Notes under the pieces: model-generated
Databases searched by the model: none
Seen by the model: the letters and a program-made list of their open reading frames with translations, nothing else
What the model was told of the DNA's origin: nothing
Made by a program: the position numbers and the translations under genes
In this document: positions 1-4,240 of the stretch, piece by piece
How positions within the stretch are numbered: the first letter of the stretch is position 1
How the letters are laid out: each line of letters starts with the position of its first letter
Origin: an uncultured Caryophanales bacterium
GTDB lineage: Bacteria > Bacillota_I > Bacilli_A > RF39 > UBA660
Direction: 5' to 3'
NCBI GenBank assembly: GCA_946535455.1
Contig: CAMNDO010000044.1
Location: 1-5,958 of the forward strand
DNA length: 5,958 nt

Positions 1-922
1 TCGTAGCACTATTAAATGCTTCATCAGCTTTATCTACTGCTCTACTTGCCTCTTTAATTGCAGCATTTTTCGCTAATTTTTCTCCTACTTTACCACCTGC
101 AAATGCTAATCCTGCAGATGCTCCTCCTGTTAACATACCTTGTCCAAATGCTTGATTGTATGTTTTTCCAGAAAGCAATCCTGTCTCAGTTCCGGATCCC
201 AATCCTCCAAGACCTGCTGCGGCAGTTGCTCCCCAGGTGGAACTAGAGGCCACTTTCAGGGCAGCTCCACCTAATTTTGTACTTCCCAATCCTAGTGTTC
301 CAGCTTGTCCTGCCAAAACTCCTCCGGCATATAGATATGCACCGGCTTTTCCTACTAATTTACATCCTGCAGCTAAAGCACTGTCTTCTGTAAATAAGGA
401 TGCTTTTGCAAAATCACTTTCATAATAAAAATTAAATACATCATGAGACCATTCTTTTTTTACGAAATTAGCACAACTTTCTTGGAAATCTTTCGATACA
501 ATACCACCTACGAATCCTGCTACCGAAACGACTCCGTCTCCTAAGTCTTCTGCGACAGATAAAATTCCTTCTCCTACTTTGAAAAGTCCCATTCCAATTG
601 TGCTTAGGCCTTTTTCTAACCAACTAGATTCACTATATGCAATAATATCATTGGCTTTATCTTGTAACATAACACCAATGTTTTCGATGTTTTCTCCAAT
701 ATTATCAAATAAAGTATCATATACATCTACTGGTACAACCGCTGCATATTGGCAAACATCATTTAACTCCCGAATTGCAGTCTTAATAGATTCACGTGCG
801 GATTCTACTTCATTTGCCTTTATTTTTTTTATATTTGCAACTACGGTTTCGACTTGATCTTTATTTGCATATACATCTTGTTCTCTTTCATCACGTCCCG
901 TCAACCAACTCCAAAATCCCAT
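1..922 (-). CDS. Large putative T7SS substrate / polymorphic toxin, N-terminal 307 residues (3' end off window)
   Basis: The frame starts at ATG 922 behind an AAAGGAGA ribosome site 8 nt upstream and stays open to the left edge, giving 307 residues without a stop. Residues 1-100 are charged and predicted helical (begins MGFWSWLTGRDEREQ). Residues 105-140 form an amphipathic Gly/Val segment with a GEGILSVAEDLGDG core. Residues 183-285 are rich in Gly and Ala and weakly hydrophobic. This helical head followed by a small-residue hydrophobic middle is, from family knowledge, the layout of LXG-like T7SS-exported polymorphic toxins, whose variable toxin domain lies at the C-terminus. Three small helical proteins are encoded just upstream, as is usual for such loci; the gap to the nearest is 18 nt. 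Export and toxicity are inferred, because no toxin domain is visible. It could instead be a large structural or adhesin-type T7SS substrate. L7-T8-G9 is present, but I do not treat it as proof of an LXG domain. Confidence 0.72.
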   Translation of the reverse strand, partial: MGFWSWLTGRDEREQDVYANKDQVETVVANIKKIKANEVESARESIKTAIRELNDVCQYAAVVPVDVYDTLFDNIGENIENIGVMLQDKANDIIAYSESSWLEKGLSTIGMGLFKVGEGILSVAEDLGDGVVSVAGFVGGIVSKDFQESCANFVKKEWSHDVFNFYYESDFAKASLFTEDSALAAGCKLVGKAGAYLYAGGVLAGQAGTLGLGSTKLGGAALKVASSSTWGATAAAGLGGLGSGTETGLLSGKTYNQAFGQGMLTGGASAGLAFAGGKVGEKLAKNAAIKEASRAVDKADEAFNSAT

Positions 923-940
923 ATCTATTTCTCCTTTCTT

Positions 941-1351
941 TTATTCTATAACGTTTACAACCCCTGTATATGTACGAACTTGTTGATAAGCATCATTATT
1001 TGCTTGTGTTTGTATTTCATTAAATCGTATCACTGCTTCATCATATAATGTAGAAACACTTTCTATCATTTGATTTGCAATCGCAGCAATCCCTTCATTC
1101 ACTTCTTCTAATATCGGTGTAATTCTTGTACCTTCTACAATAACCGCTTCTTGTGCATCTGGCGCGATAATGGTATTAATAGCTGTAATAATAGCATCCA
1201 TACTTTCCTTTACAACGCTGTTGAAATTTTCAAGAGCTGCTTTTACTCTATCAGGATCGATGTATTCTTTGGCATCTTTCGCCTCACAATGAGCTAAATA
1301 ATTATTTTTACTATCATACCCTTTATATGTTCTTCTTGGTTCCATATTCAT
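941..1351 (-). CDS. Small helical T7SS-associated protein (136 aa), putative partner of the downstream large protein
   Basis: I start this gene at ATG 1351 (MNMEPRRTYKGYD), because GGGAGAG lies 8 nt upstream. The frame is open a further 25 codons, but that stretch runs through the inverted repeat and has no good ribosome site. The product is mostly helical: residues 33-63 and 78-118 look like two long amphipathic helices (for example ENFNSVVKESMDAIITAINT), joined by a Pro/Gly-containing turn near 64-79. There is no signal peptide or membrane segment. It lies 18 nt upstream of the large substrate gene and downstream of two Esx-like genes. From LXG toxin operons it is known that small helical proteins (Lap/Esx-like) bind the toxin's N-terminal domain and deliver it to the T7SS. 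I infer that role here from position and shape only. I do not recognise a named family. Confidence 0.7.
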   Translation of the reverse strand: MNMEPRRTYKGYDSKNNYLAHCEAKDAKEYIDPDRVKAALENFNSVVKESMDAIITAINTIIAPDAQEAVIVEGTRITPILEEVNEGIAAIANQMIESVSTLYDEAVIRFNEIQTQANNDAYQQVRTYTGVVNVIE

Positions 1352-1371
1352 ATTTTTCACTCTCCCTTTTA

Positions 1372-1417
1372 CAGTGTATAGGAAAAAGAAAATCACTTTT
1401 CTCTTTCCTATACATTG
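1372..1417. repeat. Long imperfect inverted repeat (21-bp arms, 4-nt loop) inside the T7SS operon
   Basis: Arms 1372-1392 and 1397-1417 are reverse complements with two mismatches around the loop TCAC. On the transcribed (minus) strand one mismatch becomes a G-U wobble, leaving a single A-C mismatch. The arms carry the core GTATAGGAAA. It lies in the 84-nt gap between the 93-aa and 136-aa genes. No U-run follows on the minus strand, so it is not a standard terminator. It could hold back decay or processing, so that the small genes upstream are expressed above the large one, or it could be a small inserted repeat element. Function is not known. Confidence 0.8.
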
Positions 1418-1432
1418 CAATTGCAATGTATA
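1409..1432. repeat. Perfect 24-bp palindrome overlapping the inverted repeat
   Basis: The half site TATACATTGCAA (1409-1420) is followed directly by its exact reverse complement (1421-1432) with no spacer. It begins 3 nt after the stop codon of the 93-aa gene. Its left half is the same segment that forms the right arm of the larger hairpin at 1372-1417, so in RNA the two pairings exclude each other. As DNA it has the symmetry of a dimeric-regulator site. No regulator is identified. Confidence 0.85.
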
Positions 1433-1435
1433 AGA

Positions 1436-1717
1436 TTAATTTCCTTGTTCTCTACTATAAGCTAAAGCTTTTTCTACTGCTAATTTTAAGTTTTCAGCAG
1501 ATTTTCTCATATCTTCCATAGCAGCTGGAACATCAGCACGATAGTAACTTTCCCAATTTTCTCTTACTGTTTCAGACCATTCTGTTTGAATTCCCTCAGG
1601 AATTGTACTTTTAATTGTTTCATCTAATTGTTTCATACTTGCTTCCATATTTTTAACAATTGTATCGATTTGCACAGCATCATCCGTAGCTGCACTTGGC
1701 GTAATTGTAATATTCAT
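1436..1717 (-). CDS. WXG100/Esx-like small helical protein (93 aa)
   Basis: ATG 1717 has AGAGAGGAG 9 nt upstream. The 93-residue length matches ESAT-6-like proteins. The protein has a helix at about 13-38, a Pro/Gly break at IPEGIQ (39-44), then a long second helix. Trp47 and Trp55 lie at and just after the position where WXG proteins carry their central turn, although there is no strict W-x-G. The C-terminus is a charged helix (LKLAVEKALAYSREQ). It contains YSRE but not the Y-x-x-x-D/E export signal in exact form. It follows the 97-aa WXG100-like gene by 32 nt, and the two may form a heterodimer, as Esx pairs do. That pairing is inference. The second-helix Trp pair (EWSETVRENW) is a distinctive feature to search with. 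Confidence 0.72.
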   Translation of the reverse strand: MNITITPSAATDDAVQIDTIVKNMEASMKQLDETIKSTIPEGIQTEWSETVRENWESYYRADVPAAMEDMRKSAENLKLAVEKALAYSREQGN

Positions 1718-1749
1718 ACTTTATTTCTCCTCTCTTTATTAGTTCATTA

Positions 1750-2043
1750 TTAGTGCATTCCTTGCTTTAAATCTCCAATCATGTTGTCGAACTTTTTTCC
1801 TTGAAGATTCATATAGTCTTCAGCATCTTCAATAGTTGTTGTTAGCATATTAAATACTTCTTGTTTTGCTTGAAATTTTTGAAGCAAATCTGTTGCTGGA
1901 TCTCCTTGAATATCACCACTTGTGATTTCGTCGATTAAATTTGTTAATCTTGCTAAGTTTTCTTTATAATCTTGACCAGCTGTTAATAAAGCATTTGCTA
2001 AACTTTTTAGTGCTTCTTCATCTACATGAATTACGTTTGCCAT
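1750..2043 (-). CDS. WXG100-family T7SS protein, first gene of the operon (97 aa)
   Basis: Translation starts at ATG 2043 (MANVIHVDEE), because AGGAGGTG sits 9 nt upstream; the in-frame start 12 nt earlier is a GTG inside that ribosome site. The 97 residues form the helix-turn-helix hairpin of WXG100 proteins: helix 1 about 8-42, a turn at SGDIQGD (42-48), and helix 2 about 50-93. Ile45-Gln46-Gly47 replaces the W-x-G tripeptide, a substitution I recall in some Bacillota members. There is no signal peptide or membrane span. Family members are small secreted or chaperone-like partners exported as dimers by the EssC-type T7SS. As the first gene, behind a sigma-A-like promoter, it is probably made in the largest amount. 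No T7SS machinery genes (essC, essB) are in the window, so the secretion apparatus must be encoded elsewhere. Confidence 0.8.
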   Translation of the reverse strand: MANVIHVDEEALKSLANALLTAGQDYKENLARLTNLIDEITSGDIQGDPATDLLQKFQAKQEVFNMLTTTIEDAEDYMNLQGKKFDNMIGDLKQGMH

Positions 2044-2052
2044 ATTCTTATT

Positions 2053-2060
2053 CACCTCCT
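2053..2060 (-). promoter_or_regulatory. Ribosome binding site fixing the start of the 97-aa WXG100-like gene
   Basis: AGGAGGTG, 9 nt before ATG 2043. It overlaps the alternative upstream in-frame GTG and so excludes that start. Confidence 0.85.
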
Positions 2061-2115
2061 ATTATGTTTTTGAGAATATGTTCATCGCTATACCGAACCC
2101 ATATCCTATACATTC

Positions 2116-2144
2116 ATTTTATATTTTTTTTCTTCTTTTATCAA
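2116..2144 (-). promoter_or_regulatory. Sigma-A-type promoter for the T7SS operon
   Basis: On the minus strand, TTGATA (2144-2139) is followed by a 17-nt A-rich spacer and TAAAAT (2121-2116). Each hexamer matches consensus at 5 of 6 positions. The transcript would begin near 2109 and carry a leader of about 65 nt before ATG 2043. That leader contains AATGTATAGG, the same 10-mer found in the inverted repeat at 1372-1417. Confidence 0.55.
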
Positions 2145-2170
2145 GTTTTTCAATGTACTTTTTCCTTGTT

Positions 2171-2200
2171 TACATATTTTTTTGTCACAATCATATACTA
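2171..2200 (+). promoter_or_regulatory. Candidate SigK promoter (distal) for the spore coat gene
   Basis: CATATACTA (2192-2200) fits the SigK -10 consensus CATAnnnTA. TACA (2171-2174) lies 17 nt upstream and matches the mACm -35 element except for its first base. SigK is the late mother-cell sigma factor that drives many coat genes. This is a consensus match only; the proximal site at 2216-2245 is a better one. Confidence 0.35.
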
Positions 2201-2215
2201 TGTTAGGTATTTATC

Positions 2216-2245
2216 AACACCTATTTACTCTTTTTACATACTCTA
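2216..2245 (+). promoter_or_regulatory. Candidate SigK promoter (proximal) for the spore coat gene
   Basis: AACA (2216-2219, full match to mACm), a 17-nt spacer and CATACTCTA (2237-2245, full match to CATAnnnTA) reproduce the SigK consensus and spacing. The start would be near 2252, giving a leader of about 60 nt. CATACTCT also resembles the SigE -10, so early mother-cell expression is possible. The cotYZ genes of Bacillus subtilis are known to be under mother-cell sigma factors, which fits. Confidence 0.5.
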
Positions 2246-2253
2246 TATTAGAA

Positions 2254-2270
2254 ATAGATATTTTATCTAT
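2254..2270 (+). repeat. Small perfect hairpin at the 5' end of the predicted coat-gene transcript
   Basis: ATAGATA, loop TTT, TATCTAT: a perfect 7-bp inverted repeat just after the proximal SigK-like -10, close to the expected transcript start. It could stabilise the mRNA 5' end or be a protein site, but AT-rich DNA gives such short dyads by chance. Confidence 0.35.
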
Positions 2271-2312
2271 ATAGGTGAACTATCATTCATCTCTCATGAA
2301 AGGAGGGTACTC

Positions 2313-2714
2313 ATGAATTGTTCTGATAATAATTGTTCTTCTTGTATTTTCGATATTTTAAAGAAAATTTTAATGCTTCAGCAACAAAATTTCGATGAAA
2401 ACTTCGTAGGTTGTGACAAACCATTCTTAGGACCTTCTCTACCTACTCTTGCGTATAATACAAGACCAATTCAATTATTCAATGGTTCTACAGGTACACC
2501 ATGGACATTCGAATATACCTTAGCAGATGGAACTACAGGAACTAGTGATGTATTACGTGTAGAATCTTTAGATGATTGTTGTTGCACATGTCGTATTTTA
2601 TATTTAGATCCTACTACTTCTACTTACCTTAGTACTGCAGAATTTGTCACAATTGATTTAAACTATTGTGGTGCCATTCGCTGTCTTACAGATACATTCA
2701 TTACATTAAATTAA
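2313..2714 (+). CDS. cotZ: Spore coat protein, CotY/CotZ/ExsY family (133 aa)
   Basis: The start is ATG 2313 with AAAGGAGG 6-7 nt upstream. The frame is open far upstream, but that part overlaps the divergent promoter region and lacks a ribosome site. The protein has ten cysteines (3, 8, 11, 34, 89, 90, 91, 93, 119, 124). It shows the CotZ-family plan: an N-terminal Cys-rich helix ending in ILKKILMLQQQ, a C-x-x-PFLG segment (34-40), a central beta region with RVESLDDCCCTCRIL (82-96), and a closing DLNYCGAIRCL (115-125). Family members self-assemble into a disulfide-crosslinked crust or exosporium layer around the mature spore. The cysteines suit this, and the sporulation-type promoters upstream agree with it. 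It is transcribed alone and ends at a shared terminator. The symbol denotes family resemblance; CotY, CotZ and ExsY cannot be told apart here. Confidence 0.85.
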   Translation: MNCSDNNCSSCIFDILKKILMLQQQNFDENFVGCDKPFLGPSLPTLAYNTRPIQLFNGSTGTPWTFEYTLADGTTGTSDVLRVESLDDCCCTCRILYLDPTTSTYLSTAEFVTIDLNYCGAIRCLTDTFITLN

Positions 2715-2736
2715 AAAACCTCCTAGAGGTTTTTTT
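2713..2736. terminator. Bidirectional intrinsic terminator between the coat gene and the 99-aa gene
   Basis: AAAAAACCTC, loop CTA, GAGGTTTTTT: a perfect 10-bp stem ending in a U-run in either direction. The coat gene's TAA (2712-2714) runs into its left arm. The stop of the opposing 99-aa gene (TAG on the minus strand, 2725-2723) is the loop itself. Confidence 0.9.
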
Positions 2737-3022
2737 CATCTATAAATTGAATCCTTAGAATATCCTTTTTAGGAATATAATCATTTTCGAATGTAATAAT
2801 AGCATCTTTTGTTTTTCCTAATAGATAAGTTTCATAAGAATGATTCTTTGTTTGAATCATAACTTTTTTTCTTGTAAAATTCTTTTTTCCATGAAAAATT
2901 TCAAATAGAGATTTTTCTAAATCAAAATTTATTTTTTCTTCTTTCCTAACATAAGCATATTCTTTATTGTTACGAATTTCTTTTTGTACTCTTTTTTTAT
3001 AGATTTCTGGTAATTTTTTCAT
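2723..3022 (-). CDS. Hypothetical basic 99-aa protein
   Basis: The start is ATG 3022 with AAAGGAG 6 nt upstream. The product is Lys-rich: residues 1-45 are charged and helical (MKKLPEIYKKRVQKEIRN). Residues 50-96 alternate hydrophobic and polar residues in several short beta strands (VMIQTKNHSYETYLLG, DAIITFE, DILRIQFIDE). That looks like a small beta-barrel (SH3/Sm-like) fold and faintly recalls YolD-like proteins, but I see no diagnostic motif and do not assign a family. There is no signal peptide, membrane span or cysteine cluster, so it is probably cytoplasmic, perhaps nucleic-acid binding. It is convergent with the coat gene and divergent from the SEDS gene. A SigE-like promoter upstream (3068-3041) hints weakly at expression in sporulation. 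The ribosome site, full-length frame and terminator together support a real gene. Confidence 0.7.
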   Translation of the reverse strand: MKKLPEIYKKRVQKEIRNNKEYAYVRKEEKINFDLEKSLFEIFHGKKNFTRKKVMIQTKNHSYETYLLGKTKDAIITFENDYIPKKDILRIQFIDEKNL

Positions 3023-3040
3023 TTCAATCTCCTTTTGTAC

Positions 3041-3068
3041 ATTTTATGAATTTTCCTCATAAAAATGA
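3041..3068 (-). promoter_or_regulatory. Possible SigE-like promoter for the 99-aa gene
   Basis: On the minus strand, TCATTTT (3068-3062; SigE -35 kmATATT with one mismatch), a 13-nt spacer and CATAAAAT (3048-3041; SigE -10 CATACAmT with one mismatch). AT-rich sequence makes chance matches likely. No good sigma-A -35 element is seen for this gene. Confidence 0.25.
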
Positions 3069-3076
3069 TTATCTTT

Positions 3077-3085
3077 TGGTATAAT
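3077..3085 (+). promoter_or_regulatory. Extended -10 promoter for the SEDS gene
   Basis: TGGTATAAT: a perfect TATAAT with the TGn extension and no convincing -35 hexamer 17 nt upstream. The predicted start (about 3091) falls right at the AGGAGG ribosome site (3092-3097), so the leader is only about 13 nt. Confidence 0.65.
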
Positions 3086-3104
3086 ATCCATAGGAGGAAT
3101 CTTT

Positions 3105-4229
3105 ATGAAACAGTCCTTACAATATCGCATCATTATTCCTGTTATATTATTATCTTTTATTAGTATCATTACCATCTATAGTGCCATGACTTATACTTCT
3201 CCCACACTAGGAAATTTAGCACTCAAACAAGGGGTATGGTATATTGCCGGATGGATACTAGTTGGGATTCTTCTGCGCTTTAAAAATGATTATTTATACC
3301 AAAGAACTTGGTATCTTTACATCATTGGAAATATTTTATTAGTACTCTTATTATTTTTTGGAACTCCTATCAACAATAGTCGATGTTGGTTTACTATACC
3401 AGGTGTTGGTAGTTTCCAACCCAGTGAATTTATGAAAATATTTTTAATGTTAACACTCGCTACGATGATTCATCAATTTCGAACACAATATAAGAATCCT
3501 ACTTGTAAAGATGAATTTATTTTCATAGGAAAAACACTACTTATTGTACTCATTCCTTCTATCTTAACTTTTTTACAACCGGATACGGGAGCAGTACTCA
3601 TTTATTTAATCATTTATTTTTCAATGATGTTCTTTTCAGGAATTCGACTTCGTTGGTTTATTGGAACTTTTATGATAATTCTCATCTTAGGCCTTGCTTT
3701 CATGGGAATTTATTTCTATCATGAAGATCTATTTATTCAAATTTTTGGTTCTTCTATTTATTATCGTTTAGAGAGAATCTTTCATTGGAGTACAGGAAGT
3801 GGATTACAATTAGAAAATTCTTTGGCAGCGATTGGTTCTGCTGGACTATTAGGACACGGATATAATAAAACTCCTATTTATTTTCCAGAGTCTTCTACCG
3901 ATTTTATTTTCTCCGTATTTGCTTCTAATTTTGGACTATTAGGTATTTTTGTATTATTATTTCTTATTTTATATTTGGATATTCAAATACTACTTCTTGC
4001 GAAGAAAAAAATAATGGACACTGATTCGTATACCATTTCTGGTATTTTAGGAATGCTTTTATTTCAACAAATTCAAAACATTGGAATGACGGTAGGATTA
4101 TTCCCTATCATGGGAATTACTCTCCCCTTTGTTTCTTATGGAGGAAGTAGTTTATTATCTTATATGTTAGTCATTGGAATTTTATTAAATATTACAAATG
4201 AAAAGAAAAAAACATACCGATATCATTAG
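3105..4229 (+). CDS. SEDS peptidoglycan glycosyltransferase, RodA/FtsW/SpoVE family (374 aa)
   Basis: ATG 3105 has AGGAGG 7 nt upstream. The hydrophobic protein has about ten membrane segments, the family's usual number, and a typical length. Diagnostic motifs: SRCW with Trp95 before FQPSEFMK (104-111); LQPDTG (157-162); PESSTDFIF (261-269), whose Asp266 aligns with the catalytic Asp of RodA/FtsW; and NIGMTVGLFPIMGITLPFVSYGGSS (325-349). SEDS proteins polymerise lipid II into glycan strands at the membrane, with a class B PBP as partner. No PBP gene is adjacent. The usual G-A-R-R-W stretch is altered to N-S-R-C-W, though Arg93 and Trp95 remain. RodA (elongation) seems slightly likelier than FtsW, but a sporulation SpoVE role cannot be excluded near a coat gene. 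It is transcribed alone from an extended -10 promoter and ends at a terminator shared with the opposing gene. Confidence 0.9.
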   Translation: MKQSLQYRIIIPVILLSFISIITIYSAMTYTSPTLGNLALKQGVWYIAGWILVGILLRFKNDYLYQRTWYLYIIGNILLVLLLFFGTPINNSRCWFTIPGVGSFQPSEFMKIFLMLTLATMIHQFRTQYKNPTCKDEFIFIGKTLLIVLIPSILTFLQPDTGAVLIYLIIYFSMMFFSGIRLRWFIGTFMIILILGLAFMGIYFYHEDLFIQIFGSSIYYRLERIFHWSTGSGLQLENSLAAIGSAGLLGHGYNKTPIYFPESSTDFIFSVFASNFGLLGIFVLLFLILYLDIQILLLAKKKIMDTDSYTISGILGMLLFQQIQNIGMTVGLFPIMGITLPFVSYGGSSLLSYMLVIGILLNITNEKKKTYRYH

Positions 4230-4240
4230 GTATGTTTTTT
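4207..4240. terminator. Bidirectional intrinsic terminator between the SEDS and glycosyltransferase genes
   Basis: AAAAAACATACC and GGTATGTTTTTT form a perfect 12-bp stem around a 10-nt loop, with U-runs in both directions. The SEDS stop TAG (4227-4229) spans the loop and the first stem base. The stop of the opposing gene (4241-4239) overlaps the other end. Confidence 0.9.

Larger units (their letters stand above)
2044..2312. other. Divergent intergenic region between the T7SS operon and the coat gene
   Basis: This 269-nt, very AT-rich stretch holds the minus-strand T7SS promoter (2144-2116), two plus-strand SigK-like promoters (2171-2200, 2216-2245), a small hairpin (2254-2270), and TAGGT motifs at 2204-2208 (+), 2223-2219 (-) and 2272-2276 (+) that resemble GerE half sites. 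I see no RNA gene or small CDS in it. Confidence 0.6.

Noticed and set aside
58..1048. Several open frames on the plus strand opposite the large T7SS substrate gene.
   Set aside because: They lie antisense to a well-supported gene with a ribosome site, and their products are low-complexity or hydrophobic without family features or ribosome sites of their own.
1372..1417. The hairpin as an intrinsic terminator of the small T7SS genes.
   Set aside because: No U-run follows on the transcribed strand (next bases TAAAAGGGAG), so full termination is unlikely; kept as a repeat of unknown role.
1352..1426. Longer start for the 136-aa protein (25 extra residues).
   Set aside because: The added codons are made of the inverted repeat itself; the ribosome site at GGGAGAG fits ATG 1351.
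1941..2312. In-frame upstream extension of the coat gene (124 extra codons).
   Set aside because: It overlaps the opposing WXG100-like gene and the divergent promoters, and encodes a Phe/Tyr/Ile-rich artefact. A strong ribosome site sits just before ATG 2313.
2056..2312. A riboswitch, small RNA or CRISPR array in the intergenic region.
   Set aside because: No conserved riboswitch core, no regularly spaced repeats and no terminator-bounded structured RNA could be seen.
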